In this document: in pieces, positions 43,413-56,278 of the stretch
Position numbering within the stretch: position 1 is the stretch's first letter
How the letters are laid out: every line of letters begins with the position of its first letter
Assembly (NCBI GenBank): GCA_026018925.1
Contig: JAKSZU010000011.1
Span: forward strand, 8,142,485 to 8,206,484
Length of the DNA stretch: 64,000 nucleotides
DNA from: Tupaia tana
Taxonomy: Eukaryota > Chordata > Mammalia > Scandentia > Tupaiidae
Reading direction: 5' to 3'
Notes under the pieces: generated by a model
What the model was told of the DNA's origin: nothing
Seen by the model: only the letters and a program-made list of their open reading frames with translations
The model's database searches: none
Made by a program: the position numbers and the translations under genes

Positions 43413-44885
43413 CTATGCCCAGTAATTCTTCACTCAGTCAAAATTTCTCCCGCACCTTGGAGTGATAAGGAAAAGTTAACTTGAGCTTACTTAGAAGGAT
43501 CACTATGAATAAAAACAAATCCAGCCATTGTTCTCTGTTTTTACTGAAGAAAGTTGCAATATCAGGATAAATAAAAGCATCTGCATGAATGCTTGCTGAT
43601 GTGGATGTCAGAAAAAGTCTCTAAGGAGCAAATTTAGGACTACCTCAGTGGTTTGAGATTAATTTTCCTTTCTTGAAGGCATAACATACACACTTAGGTA
43701 GCCACACTTACCGAGGCCCCACCTGCTTTGACATTTTGCTCTTATTTGATAATTCAGCTCGGTTTATTGTTCTGTTTCCAAGCACCCAATCTTGTAAATC
43801 TGCCCAGTAGCTGAAAGTTCCCTGCTACTTGGAAAGCTGGGTTGAGTTGTTCTACCCTCTTTCTTACATTACTCCAAGATCAGGAGATAAGCCCAAGTCT
43901 CTCTCTTGGACCACCCTCCTGATATCTATCACCAGACCACCCTTACTTTTATCTGCTGATACAGGCCAGGAGTTTTAATTCCAGCCTACTTCTTTGATTC
44001 TCCCAAGTAGCGAAGCTGTTCAGGTAGCTCCCTCTACTCATCTCCTCATCTCATGATATCCTCATAGTCTATTTTAAAATCAAAGGGAGACTAGTTATAA
44101 AGAAAACTGTTCCAATGGTATTGTCCACTTATTTCTTCATACATTTTCTAAATTGATCCCATTTTCTCTTCTAATTTGTTCATATTTCTTGCAGGAATTT
44201 GAAGGGTAAGCCTTTTCATCTTTGATTCCTTCCAATTTAACTGATAGTCTCTGGGTACCTGTTGTTTCTCCTGCAAGGCTGTCTTGAAAAAAACTCCAGT
44301 CTACGTGGGGTGTATAGGGAGGGAGCTCCTTCCATCTTCTCCTGCCTTTGCCATGCGCAGGTGGATTTTCTGCTCATTATAAAGCGAATAAACCTCAAGT
44401 TTCAAATCCTTCACTGGAATAAGTCCCTTCCAGGTCCTTCACACAATGTGATATTGGTATTTCCATTTTCTTTACTTAAAGGTACCCTTACAGTGTCCGA
44501 ACTTCAGGCCACATGAAGACTGTGTCTGATTCTGCTTGTGTGATTCCTGAAGACAAATTTACTATACCTGCAGGATGCAATTTCTTCCTTTCACCTGCTT
44601 CTTGATTAAGAATGTCCAATCTCATCCTCCTGTAACTCCTCAGATTTATTCTCTACTTTTTCTTCTTCTTCCTCATTTGCACCTGGCTGATAGCTGTAAT
44701 TTGATAAAGAGAGGTTTATTGATCCTTATAATAAACAAATAGCCAAACCATTATAATGGAAAACGAAAGAATGATAATGAGGCACTTTAACTTTAGGTAA
44801 GATAGATACATTAATATGCATCACGAATTACCTAGCACTCTTCTTTGATCCCTTTAAGCTCATATTCTAACATCTATTTGTATTA
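43413..44885. other. Unassigned non-coding sequence
   Basis: About 1.5 kb without a recognised repeat or gene. 43680-44080 may be an old LTR but I cannot name it. Confidence 0.4.
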
Positions 44886-45100
44886 TGAAGAGCACAGATT
44901 CTTAGTTAAGAGCCTTGCCTTTCAGTTTGAATTCCAGTCTGCCAATTTCTAGCTGTGTGATTATGGAAACAATACTTAATGTCTCAGCAGTTCAGTTTTC
45001 TAACCTGTAAAGAGGGGATGAAAACAATAAACTGATAACATAGACTGTCCATGAGGAGTGAATTATTATGTGAAACACTTATATCAATGCTTGGCACAAA
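44886..45100 (+). repeat. MIR, sense, long copy
   Basis: GAAGAGCACAGATTCTTAG, GTTTGAATTCCAGTCTGCC, TTCTAGCTGTGTGATTATGG and CAATGCTTGGCAC follow MIR from head to tail. Confidence 0.8.
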
Positions 45101-45103
45101 GGA

Positions 45104-45228
45104 ACATGAGTGTCCCAAATCTTGACAGAGTAGAGAAGTGGAAGAGAAGGAATTATAGAATGGCCACATTTCGTCAGGAGATTCTTTCTTTCTGTCTCTC
45201 TCTTGGCAAGTGCACATGCCCTCTGACT
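45104..45228 (+). repeat. SINE-A, 5'-truncated
   Basis: AGTGTCCCAAATCTTGACAG, GGAAGAGAAGGAATTATAG, TTCTGTCTCTCTCTTGGCAAGTGC. Confidence 0.7.
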
Positions 45229-45254
45229 TCGCAAGGCTGAAGGGCGAAGGAGCT

Positions 45255-45420
45255 TTCTAGACTTTCATGAGCACACCAATTCCATCTAGGAGGGCTTCAC
45301 CCCCATGACCTAATCACCTTATAAAAGCTCCACTCCCACATACGATTGCCTTGGGGATTAGGTTTACGTAAATGTATTTGAGGGAACAGAATCATTCAGT
45401 GTATAACACCCATTGATGGA
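45255..45420 (-). mobile_element. MaLR (MST/THE-type) LTR fragment, antisense
   Basis: TCATGAGCACACCAATTCCAT, GCTTCACCCCCATGACCTAATCACC and GGGGATTAGG resemble antisense MaLR LTR. Confidence 0.5.
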
Positions 45421-46974
45421 GTCTGGTTTCATCATTTCATAGGTATGTCTCTGCTTTACAGAAACAAGTGAAGGTCTGCAAGGAGAACACTTAGGTTTCC
45501 CCATGGTGAGTCATCCATCAGAAAGCAACTCAGGGTAACTGGGTAGAGGGCCCTTAGGCCTCCTTTCTGCAGGGCTGTGAGGATCAACAAGAAGTTCCTA
45601 ACGGCCTTAGGATTTTTGCTCATGACTGACCCTGTGTTGTGACTTTACATAAATCCTTGGGGGTTCTCAGAGTCTCAGTTTTCTCATCAGGAAGTAGATT
45701 AAATGATTTCATATGTTCCTACTGGTGCTAAACAATTCTAAATGCAAAGTCCATCAGACCAATTGCTTGGTAAATCTTAGTGACAACACATTTCAATTGT
45801 AGGTAACTTCAGGGTTTGCACAGGACTTTCGCAGGCACAGACTAGTTTTTCAGTTTTGTTTCTAGGCTCTCAGTATCCCTAAAGGTATGTATTTTCCTTT
45901 TTATTACAGACACCACATAAGTTCAATAACATTTCCTCAGTAATACGTTTGTAACAATGTAACACGATATTTTCTAATTTGAAAAATAGTTACCAGGGGC
46001 ACAGTGACCTGGTACATTTAGGGTCTGTGCCACATCCCACTTCTGCAATTTTCTAAAGCAGAGAAATTTACACTCACATTTGTATTTTTATTAGAAGTGG
46101 AAGAAGGTTAGAGATAGAGCAGTTAAAAATGTATTGATTTTTTTCCCTTTGATAAGCTTTAGGGGAAAAAAGGCCTAATGAGGGATAATTCATATTCTTC
46201 GCAAGGGTGTTGTTCAACCTCAACAACGATCAAAACTAGGTTAATCAAACTGGGATGCTCTGTTTTTCAGAATGTTTTGAGGCCATGGAATTAATTCATG
46301 CTTGCAACTGCAAAATCTCGACATGATAAAAAGGGTCTTTAGTAGCAATGCTGTGAGATAAAGATATTTACTATGAAGTAAAACTTATATACTAGAACAT
46401 AAAACTTTAAAAGGCTCTCAGCTTTATAAACTAGAACTACTAGCATTTTATATCCCAATCAAATTGGTTAAACAGTTTTAGTTTTCCTATCTCTTCTTAA
46501 ATTAAAAATTGTCATTTTTAAAAGATAAATCTAGACTTTTAAGAGTTTTTTGAAAATATATTAATATTCATAATAAACACACAAATTAATAGTTCAGTTA
46601 ACTCATATGTTCATTTTTATTTTCTTTCTGCTGTAGCTGAAAGGGAACTGAGAGGATAAAAGGAAGCCATTTGTGGTGGTAGTTGTTAATTTGATGTGAT
46701 GCAATTTGTTTTCTCCTATTTGTTGAGGTAATAGAAATTTTATGTATTTATAAGTATATATATTCCCTAAATATGTATAAATACTCCCTATTCAATGACA
46801 ATTAACATGTATTTTTCTATAAAGCCTTTTAAGACACCTTTAACATTTTTTTCTGTGTTTGAATTATCAGAAAAGTGGCTTTTATGTGCTTGAAGTCTGA
46901 AACATGTTTGATACCCCAGATTTTCCTCACCAAAAAAAATTTATTATTTTCTTTCGTAGAAGATATATCATTTC
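45421..46974. other. Unassigned AT-rich sequence with weak MIR
   Basis: A weak sense MIR core lies at about 45655-45770 (GAGTCTCAGTTTTCTCATCAGG). Nothing else recognised. Confidence 0.4.
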
Positions 46975-47249
46975 TGGCACCAGCAGTTAACATAATGGCT
47001 ATGTTGCTGGACTCCCACGTAGTCGACCGCGGTTTGCGTCCGGGACGCAATGGCTTAAACTCACTCTGGGTGCGTGTGTGCGTGCATGGCCAAGATCCCG
47101 AGAGGAGAATGGAGGAGAAGGGATTGCTGCATGGCCATCCCCGCTGGGGGGGTGATTTCTCGCTTCCTGTCTCTCTATCTCTCTCTGTCTTTCTGGCGAG
47201 CGCACGCGCCCTGTAGCAAAAATCTCTCTCTCAAAAAAAAAAAAAAAAA
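46975..47249 (+). repeat. SINE-A full length, B box mutated
   Basis: CACCAGCAGTTAACATAATGG head; B-box region reads GGTTTGCGTCCGG. End CCCTGTAGCAAAAATCTCTC and A tail. AGAAGATATAT occurs on both sides. Confidence 0.93.
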
Positions 47250-48032
47250 GAAGATATATAATTTTTCCTTCTGTTTTATGGCCATAATTCTTGGTTGTTT
47301 CTTATAAAGGCTGCCAGATAGCCTTTATTCAAAATGTTTCTCTGAGCATTTTCTCAATTCTAAATGTTTTCACTATAATAATTTAAGGTGGAAATGGTTG
47401 CATGTACCAATGAAAATTTACTGTAATTAAAATAACAGTAATAAAACTACCAGCAAAAAATAGAGAGACAGTGCCAATAAATAAAGAATTTAAGCTTAAA
47501 ATTTGATTAAAATTGATAAGTATACTTATCAAATTACAGGACTCTATAACATAGAATATGTATATTTTCTATGATAATGATTTTAAGAGTTTAAAACATC
47601 TGTCTTCCTATAACACTTTATGTTGGAACTTTTTCCTTCTGTGTTTTTTCTGCTTAAAATATAAGCTTTTTTTGCATTTTATATTTAATTTAATAAAAGG
47701 TACCCATTTCATGTAATACAAGGGCAGTGGCTATAGTTCACTGGTATTTATTTATAGAACATAATGCTTACCATCCCAATACTGCTGATGGGGTGAACAT
47801 TATTTTAAAATTTAAGTTCCGATTATTAAATTATACTATTAAATGAAAATCATCAAAGCATTGGACTTGTACATATTCTTTTCTTTCCTGAAAATCAACT
47901 ATCACTAATATTTTTTGGTCTAAAAGTAAGAACCAGAAGACTTCTTTTGTTTTCTGAGCAAAGTAAAATTAGTCTTAGTTTTTTTTTTAAGTTTTCTCAT
48001 TTTACTTTTTAAAATTGCCAGTATACCTTTTC

Positions 48033-48067
<35 letters not shown>
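47250..48067. other. Unassigned AT-rich sequence ending in (TG)n
   Basis: No gene recognised. A TG run lies at about 48036-48067. Confidence 0.5.
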
Positions 48068-48070
<3 letters not shown>

Positions 48071-48255
48071 GGTGTAGTGTTTTTCTTTAGGCAGGGTCTT
48101 GTTATGTTTCCATCCTCCTGATTCAGCCTCTCAAGTGTCTGGAATTATAGGTACATATCACCATGCCTGACATTTTAAGGTGGATCAGGAATCAAACCGG
48201 GGCAGCCCAAGCCTTTTGTGTGGCCCCAACCTGCCAAGCAGCAGTGACCAGTGTG
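48068..48255 (-). repeat. Composite tRNA-7SL SINE (SINE-C), antisense
   Basis: GGCAGGGTCTTGTTATGTTTCC, CCTGATTCAGCCTCTCAAGTG and GGAATTATAGGTACATATCACCATGCC (7SL-like), then GGAATCAAACCGGGGC (antisense B box) and a tRNA-like head. Confidence 0.8.
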
Positions 48256-48960
48256 CACTACCACTACTTTCTTAAAAGCTATATTGACATACAACTGAAC
48301 ATTTTAAATAGTAAATATTTAAGGCATATTATTTGGTAAGTGTTTAGGTATGTAAATACCTATGAAACATCACTGTAATTGCACATAATCAACATGTCAA
48401 AAGATTTTCTATTTCTTCCTGTAGTGCTATATATATGTTTTGTTTCATATATTTGGAAATTCTATTATTAGGTACATGTATATTTAGTACTATTGTATTC
48501 CATTAATAATTCAATCTCTTTATCTTTATAAAGAAATCATTTTTATTCCTGGTAATAGCTACTCAGAAATCTATACTTTCTCTGATGTTAATATAGGCAT
48601 TCAAGTTTCTTTTGATTAGTGTTTGTATGTTAAGTCTTTTGATTGTTGTTGTTCTTTTTTTTCTCATTTGTATATTTATATTTTAAAAACTTTTAAGAAT
48701 CATATAATTAAATTGCGTTTTTTCACCTATTATGGCAATCTCTGCATTTTGCTTGAAGTATTTAGATCATTTACATTTAATGTGATTATCAACATATTTA
48801 GATTTAAATCTTTCACTTTGACATGTGTTTTCTATCTGGCTCATCCGTTATTCATTCCCTTTTTATCTCTATTTTCCCTTCTTTTAATTAATTATTTTTT
48901 ATGATTCAACTCTGTCTCTTTTGTTGATATTTGGAAGAATTTTTTTTGTAGATTGATGAG
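48256..48960 (-). mobile_element. L1 ORF2/3' sequence, antisense, decayed
   Basis: GATCATTTACATTTAATGTGATTATC, AACATATTTAGATTTAAATC and TTTTCTATCTGGCTCATCC match antisense L1 ORF2. Confidence 0.7.
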
Positions 48961-49287
48961 TATTTTCCTTGTCCAATAGAAGGGGATATTTCAAGAAAAG
49001 TGAGAATGTCACAATGCCTAACCTTAGTCCACAACAAAAAAAGGACTGCTTCTTCTACTTAACATATAGCAGTAAATCTTACCTACCTTTGCTCATAATT
49101 ATGGCTGATCTTATATGGTCTGAATAAGCATATGCATATTCTCTCTCTCTTTTAATATCCCCCTACTCCCTCTCTTTCCCTTTTGCTTTCATTTGGCCTT
49201 GCACATCTCTAACTCTGCTCTGGTATTTTACCACCTTAACTCATCTTTAGGAGCTTTTAGAACTTGAGTTACCAAGCTTACTTTCTA

Positions 49288-49765
49288 AGACACCTACATT
49301 AGTTTCTTAGAGTTGTCCTAGCAAATTGCTATAAACTGAGTGACTTCAAACAACAGAAACTTATTCTATCATAAATCAGGATGCCGTTAATCTGCCAGAT
49401 GTGGCAAGATTGGTTCTTTCTGGAAGCTCTTAGAGAAAAATTCATTATATACCTCTCTTATAACTTCTGGTGGTTCCCAGAATCCTTGGCATTCCTTGAC
49501 TTACAGCTGCATTGCTCCAATTTCTACCTCTCATCACAGAGTTATCTTCCCACTGCGTGTGCTGCATCCTCTCTATCTCCAAGTCTTCCTATCCTTATAA
49601 AGACACAGTCACTGCATTTCAGCCTTACCCTAATTCAGTATGACCTCATCTTAACTTGGTTACATCTTCAAAGACTCTTTTCCAAATAGTTCACTTTCAC
49701 TTGTACTTGGGATAGGATTTCAACTTATCTTTTTACGATATACACTTCATTCCACAGCAGTATCA
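49288..49765 (-). mobile_element. MLT1-type MaLR LTR, antisense, near full length
   Basis: ATTAGTTTCTTAGAGTTGTCC, CAAACAACAGAAACTTATTC, CTTCTGGTGGTTCCCAG, TATGACCTCATCTTAACTTGG and ACATCTTCAAAGACTC follow MLT1 in antisense. Confidence 0.85.
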
Positions 49766-49839
49766 TAAATCCAGAGAGTATGAAATAAATATTTACTGAA
49801 TAACAGTGAAATGGCCATGGACAAGTTATTTCTCCTAGG

Positions 49840-50410
49840 TAGGTTTTATGTTTGTGCTATTTATCACTACAGAAGGAATTGCCATGAATTTATCATTTTG
49901 CAGTTTCTGTGGGTAGGGAAAGCAGGCACAGCTTAGGTGGATCTTCTGATTGGAATTTTTCAAAGTTGCCATCAATCAGGCTACATTTTCATCTGGAAAC
50001 TCACCTGGGAAGAATCTGCTCTGAAATTCACTTAAGTTATTGGCAGAATTCATTTCCTTGTAGTTTTAGGATTGAGAACCTAGTTCTTACCACCTGTCAG
50101 CTGGAGCCCACTTCAGCTTTTAGAAGCTGCTTTCGGCCACTAGAGGTTACATGCAGTTCTTAGAGGCCAACTACAGCTCCCTGTCATGTAGATTTTCTCA
50201 ACATGCTTGCCTGTTCACAAGTCAGCAAGGAGAGTCTATGAAGAGAATCTGCTAGGTTTTATATCACACAACATAACATGGGAGTGTCATTCAATGACAT
50301 TTGTCATATTCTATTGGGCAAAAATAAGTCTTGCCCACACTCAAAGGCTAGGAAATGACACAGATATGTGTACACCTAGAGGTGGGGATTGATGGGAGAT
50401 ACCTTACAGT
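49840..50410 (-). mobile_element. ERVL-type LTR (MLT2-like), antisense
   Basis: TTTCTGTGGGTAGGGAAAGCAGGCAC, GGCAGAATTCATTTCCTTG, AAGTCAGCAAGGAGAGTC and CATATTCTATTGGGCAAAAATAAG are typical of antisense ERVL-related LTRs. The subfamily is not certain. Confidence 0.6.
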
Positions 50411-51010
50411 GTGTCTGCCACGTGTTTCTTACCTGGAAAGTAAAGAGAGAAAGTAGGTGCTCACTTAGGTTGCCTTCAGCCATGGCATCTGTATGTCTAA
50501 AGGGATACTTTTACCCAAAGCTTGTGTCTGTTGGCTACCCTTCCTCCCCACTATGTCCCACTTCTACATGCCAACACAGAGTCATTCTGTAGCTTTATCT
50601 GTGTTTTTGCCAATGAAAAATCCAGTCTTATCTGTTGCCTTTCTGAGGCTAATAACCAGAAAGGCTTCTTCAACCATCCAAAGTGACTTGCAATTTCTAT
50701 ATATAACAAGACCTTCACTTTTCCCCTACTGACTATATTAACTTGAATTTCTCATACTTTTACTTTTTCTCTTGGTATATTCTTTTGTGTATTCTCCTGA
50801 AGAACAGAAGTTCTTTTTTAGCTGATCTAAAATTAGCAAATTTCTTCTTCCTGAAAATGCAGATTCTAGAACTATGACTTTGATTGAACTTACTAATTTC
50901 TAACAAAGATCTCCATCATGTTGTATTTTGGGGGGCTACTTTTATCAGATCTAATCTTCAAGTTACTCTTGCTTAGAAATCTTATTTCATAATCCTTCTC
51001 TCACACCCCA
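50411..51010. other. Unassigned non-coding sequence
   Basis: No gene or confident repeat recognised. Confidence 0.5.
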
Positions 51011-51014
51011 TATA

Positions 51015-51425
51015 ACTCCCTTGCTTACTGCATTAGTTCATCATTGTGCTGCAAAACAGAAGTACCTGAGATTGGGCAATTTATAAAGAAGAGAAGTTTA
51101 TTAGACTCATAAATATGGTGCCTAAGCATTCCAAGGGCATGGGCTTGGCATCTGGTTGGCCTCTGGTACTATGTCACAACATGGCTGAGAGAAGCAGGCA
51201 GTTCAGCAGCCTTGATCAGAGAGAGTAAAAGAGAGAGAAGAGGAAATAGGCTGTTTCATTTCCTCTGTTTGTCCCTACCATGCTCCCAGACAATTAGATG
51301 GTGCCCTCCCATTAGAAACCACGTCTTAAAGGTCTTACTATCTCTCAAAGCCTTTATATCTGGGACAAAACTTCCAGATCATGAACCTTTGGGGCACAAA
51401 TCATTCAAACTATTATCTAAACCAT
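51015..51425 (-). mobile_element. MST-like MaLR LTR, antisense
   Basis: GCATTAGTTCATCATTGTGCTG, CCTGAGATTGGGCAATTTATAAAG, AGAAGTTTATTAGACTCA and TCATTCAAACTATTATC follow MST/THE LTR in antisense. Confidence 0.8.
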
Positions 51426-52203
51426 AGGACTTGCTCTACCTTCTTTTCTTTTTTCCTTCCTTTCTTCTGTTTCACCTTGCTTAGGTTATGATTAATTCTA
51501 GCCCTGCTCTGAAGTGTCTGCTACCCCTCTTCACCTTTTCTCAATTTCCTCTTGGTACATCCCTTTCCTATACTGTTTTACCATTGATGCATCTAAATAT
51601 AGGCCCACACCTCTCTCACTATCCCGTTTATGGTTTTAAAGTGATGTGTCCCATAAGACAACAGCTCGGAACTCAGGTATCTCCAACTTAAGCTTCCTGC
51701 TAAGTCACCACTCTGGCCACTCGTTGTGCATGTGTGTGACCTCTCCACTCCCTCTCCTCTTTACATTATCCTACTTTCTCTAACTCCTGGGCTAAGTTGT
51801 CAGAGCACTTCCTAATGCCCTGCCTCTTCTCTTTTTCGTAGTCTTCCCTATTCCTGTTTTCCACTCCCACCCCACCTCTTGCTACACCAATGAGAGAAAG
51901 ACATTTCAAACCTAGGGTACAACAATACAGAGGTATACACTGTTTTCCCCTGAGATTCAAGTAAAGCAATTTCTACTGGAACACCTATCTGCTGAAACTC
52001 TTCTTTGAATCTCTAACCTCACAACAAGGGCCCATTCTTCAGTGCAGTAGTATTTGACCAGTACTTTACAGGATAAATGGTTAGAATTGGTATGTTGGTA
52101 GTACGAGGGCAGGAAATTGCCCAGTGCTACCACTGAGAAATTTCTCCCAATACATAAATTGATAGATGAACTTGTTTCAGGTCTCTAATGAAGTATCAAT
52201 AGA
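51426..52203. other. Unassigned non-coding sequence
   Basis: Pyrimidine-rich, no gene recognised. Confidence 0.5.
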
Positions 52204-52440
52204 GGGGACCAACTGGGGGAGCGTTGGTACCAGAATGTCCTGTGCTGCTGGACCCACATGGGCGGGTCCTGGGTACACAGCCTGAGATCTCCAAGTACAT
52301 GCCTGGTGCATGTCCCCATGATTTGGTCTGTCTGAGACTGGGAGTGGATCTGTACAAGAGGACCCTGCAGAAGTGCCTCTCCCTCTCTTTCTGAAGAAAT
52401 AAATAAATACACTTAAAAAAAAAAAAAAAAAAAAAAAAAC
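52204..52440 (+). repeat. SINE-B, sense, intact-looking
   Basis: GGGGACCAACTGGGGGAGCG head, CTGCTGGACCCACATGGGC, GAGATCTCCAAGTACATGCC, AGAAGTGCCTCTCCC, GAAATAAATAAATAC and a long A tail that runs into a SINE-A. Confidence 0.88.
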
Positions 52441-52441
52441 A

Positions 52442-52700
52442 GGGCCAGCATGTGGCATAGAGGATAAGATGCAGGATCTCACATGGCTAACTTGTGGTTT
52501 GAGTCCCAGATCCTGTGGCTTGAAAACATGTAAGGCGCGTGTGCAGCATGCCCAAAATCCTGAGAAGAGAATGGAGGAGAAGGGATTGCAGCATGGCCAT
52601 CCTCCATGGGAGGTGATTTCTCATGTTCTCTCTCCTTCTCTGTGTCTCTGTCTGGTGCAAAGCTCCCTATGGCAAACATTTTAAACAAAACAAAATGAAA
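52442..52700 (+). repeat. SINE-A, sense, seated on the SINE-B tail
   Basis: GGGCCAGCATGTGGCATAGAGG head, GGTTTGAGTCCC, GAATGGAGGAGAAGGG and CTCCCTATGGCAAAC. Confidence 0.9.
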
Positions 52701-55700
52701 CAACCAACAGAGGTCCAACAGCACCACTGCAGGGGTGGACATTATCTGGCTCACCTGCCTCTTATGTTCCCTGCCTGTCCTGTGCCTGTGGAAGACATTA
52801 TTAATCAACCCTAGTACTCAGACATATTGAACCCATTCCCCTAAGAATCCTCCCCACCCGCAGGCCTTGAGAAGCTACTGCCATTTGATGAAACTGAGTA
52901 CATGTCATGAAATCTACTTGTCATCCCTGCTCTAGAGCTCAGGGAGAAAAGGGGGGAAAGAGCTGGAAGGGAAAATAAACAAGAATACTGGGACCTCAAA
53001 TGATGGCTTACTTTTTTTATTGCACATTTAACATTATCACGTTTCTGACTCTCAGTCCTGTAACTGACATATTGACACCTAAAAAGTATGTGGTCTCAAA
53101 AAAAAAAAAAGTATGTGGTCTCTATAATTAAAGAGCCAGATTATAATAATTTTAAAATTGCTTTATTTTTATTTATAAATTGGGGATCATAAAAAGCATG
53201 AAGTTTGGGGATTTTTAAAATTCAATAAAGTTATGTGTGTCAGGTTTAATACTTAGTATGCGATAGGTATTTAGTCATCATTGATTATGAATATTAACTA
53301 GAATTTACAAGCAGTTGGCCTCTTGGAGAGGTTTGGGTTCTTTTACCACCAACATAGCCTTTCTTGTGCAGGCTAGGTAGCATTCAGCCTCTTCCTCAGG
53401 GACATGCCATGTGCAGTAATGGGCAGACCCGCTCCCCTCGACATTTACCATGTCATGGCAGAGTGGTGTGTCTGCAGGATCTGCAGCATTGTGTGAATTA
53501 TAACACACTTCCCAAATGCAACCTGACCCCGGCCCCTCACTGTGCTTCCCGTTCCCTTTTACTTCACCTCAGAAAGACCTTCATGGGAAATGTGGTTTTA
53601 AAAGTGTTGGAGGAATTTGTCATCAGGGACCTCTTTAGTTACAGAACCCAAGTGAAGTAACCAGGGCAGGAAATACATCTGTTCCGCAGCACTGGGTTGC
53701 CCCAGTGGGTACACAGCTCTCCAACTCCGGGAGAACTTTCACACACCAGCGTCCTATATCATAGCCATCTGCCTCAATAAATCCAGCACCTATTGCTAGT
53801 TAAAACCAGTGGTATCCAGGGATGGAACGCTTGATGCATTTGCTACTGATGAGGCTAGGAATCGAAAGAGCTGCATTCTCTTTTCTGCTTCATTACATTC
53901 GAGAGCAATTAAGAAAAGTGATTTTGTCATCACGCTCTTGGCAATAAATGCAGTTTCGGAGGGCTGAGCTGTAGCCTTGAAGCGAGAAGGGGTCATAGGT
54001 TTCTATCTCGTTTTGAGGTTAGAGCTAATGGTGGTCATTGCCACAGACTTTTTGCCTATCTGCGTCTCTATTTTACAACCTAAAAATAAAAAGGACAGAT
54101 GAATGCACTGACCTGCTTTCAATAGACCAGTGAAAGTTGGAGACAGCTGGTCCTCAGGGACCTTTTTGTTGCACAATGGGTCATACTTGAAGCCTGAGAT
54201 CCTTAGAGGAAAGGTGCTATTCAACCTGACCCCTGGATCAAAGGTTAGGGGTTTGCCAACAGGCATAAGGGAGCCCTCCCAAATTTATGAAGTGTTCTGA
54301 GATTTCAACTTCTATTCCAGACCTGGCAGGCACTTCCTTTCCGTCTCCTTGTGCCTTCAGGCCACACATTGCAGCACTCCAAAGAACTGTAAAAGGGAAA
54401 GTGGGATGATATTAAAGAATCTGGCACATCACTGGGTGTTTTTTTTCATTTTTATTCTTTTGCCTGTGCTCCAAGCAAAAAATATTTGAAAGGAATGGGG
54501 GGAAAAAATGAAGTCAATGATTCCAATTATTGTCACTAAAAATGTTTTGTTTCAATCCTCGTTATAACCACAACCGACATTACCTTTTCCATGAAAAATA
54601 GGAGCTGCATTAATTTTTAAAGTTTTTGAACAACATAGGGTTTTAAAAACAACAAAGGAATTCGATCCTTTTCCACCCCCTGAGCCCAAACCCAAGAATT
54701 CAATATGAGTGGCCAGGGGCGTAAACAATTGCTCAGGGCTGTCAATATAATGTCAGATGCAATGCAGAAAGTCTTAACTAATTTTTCTAAATTTCAGATG
54801 AATTTAGTAGTGGAATTAAAAGAGATTTTTAGACTTAACTATTCCACCTTCCTTAAGACCTAGTCAAAGCCCTAAGTGATCATCTCATTCCTTTATTCCA
54901 GTGGTCATGTCCTGACTTCCTTGACCTTCCAAGGGTACAGGAGGTATTTTTACTCGATCAACTATTTGGAAACAAAGAGAGATTCAAGATAAGTCTTCCA
55001 CAAGAAACCAGGAGTTTTTTAGTTTTATTAGTATAGTGGCCAAGTCCATCTAGTAGCACATTGACAAAGCATCTTGCGATTGGAGAAGGGCTGAAGGGAA
55101 AACCCAGTATTTCCATTAGAAGCTGTTGGATGCTATAAACAATTCCATACTTCAGTGCTCCCTGGATTTGACTTTTGGATGCCCATTCAGGTTTTCTATC
55201 ATTTGTCTGAGTAGTAGCAGTTGATCTGTCTTTCACTAATCTCACCTTCACTTACATGCCCCATTTCTTGGCACACCATACTTGTAGCCACAACCACCAT
55301 GGCCCACGGGCTATTTAAGCTGCATACCCTGGTCTATTTTTCAGTCTTTCTGGGGACCATATACAGAGAACATTGAGCATTCATATGCAGTAATTGGAGC
55401 TTTAGAGCTGGGAAGAAAAGAATGAACACTGCTGTATTATATAGAGTATTGGGATGTGACCAAGGGCTGTTCTTCCCAATATCACTTCACACTGCTAGTT
55501 GTGTGGGACAGAGAGGGGTTTGATCCAAGCCACAGAGCCAGAGTCTAGTACAAAAAAAGCTCTAGCTATTATCAGTCAGAAGGCTTAGTGTTTGAAGGAA
55601 TTTATGGCATGCCAAATCTACTCTGAAAGGGAGGCAACTTAGTCAAATGAGCGACAGCAAAGAACAGGTGGAAAAAAGACAGTGTGAAAAGAGGATTTCC

Positions 55701-55880
55701 CAAGGGGACTTGGGAAATGATGAGAGTCAAAGTCCTGAGTCTTAAGCTGATTTGGTCTGTGAGACTCTATTCCTTAACTCCTGATTTATTCCAGAAGGAT
55801 ATTCTTGCCACCCAAAGGATACCACTCAAACAATCTTGGCGGATGAAATGACCAAGTCTCTTGGCAAAGAGTCACCCACG
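52701..55880. other. Long repeat-poor stretch, candidate conserved blocks
   Basis: About 3.2 kb without a recognised SINE or L1. 53760-54060 and 54540-54800 look unique with homeodomain-like and CAAT-like words. Frames at 53305-53660 on both strands and 54003-54266 and 54958-55251 on the minus strand have no known domains, so I call no gene. Confidence 0.4.
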
Positions 55881-56145
55881 AGGGTTGGCCTTGTAGCACA
55901 GCAGTTAAGTGCTGTATGTAGAAAGTTGTCTGATCATGGTTCAAATCCGGAACGTAGTGGCTTGAAAACACACTGGCTACAAGTTCCTGCATACCCAAAA
56001 TGTTGATGGGAAGGAGAAATGGAGTATAAAGGGACTGCAGTATGAATACATCCTTTTGAAGGGTGTTTTCTTTTTCTCTCTCTGAGTCTCTTTCTGTCTC
56101 ACTTGTGAGCACACACACCTTCTGGCAATTAAAAATAATTAAAAT
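55881..56145 (+). repeat. SINE-A, diverged
   Basis: GGGTTGGCCTTGTAGCACAGC head, GGTTCAAATCCGG B box, GGAGAAATGGAGTATAAAGGG, TTCTGGCAATTAAAAAT. Confidence 0.8.
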
Positions 56146-56278
56146 ACTCATCCACGTGCAAGATTGAGTGCAACTTACCAAACTGAGTATATTATAAAAG
56201 TTTTTGCTTTTCTCTATATATTTGTATACGTATAAAAATAGTAGCAATCCATGGTCTATAAGAATATAAGAAACTGAC

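Noticed and set aside
53305-53660. Opposed frames at 53.3-53.7 kb as a gene
   Set aside because: Both strands are open over the same bases, there is no domain or splice context, and codon pattern is not convincing.
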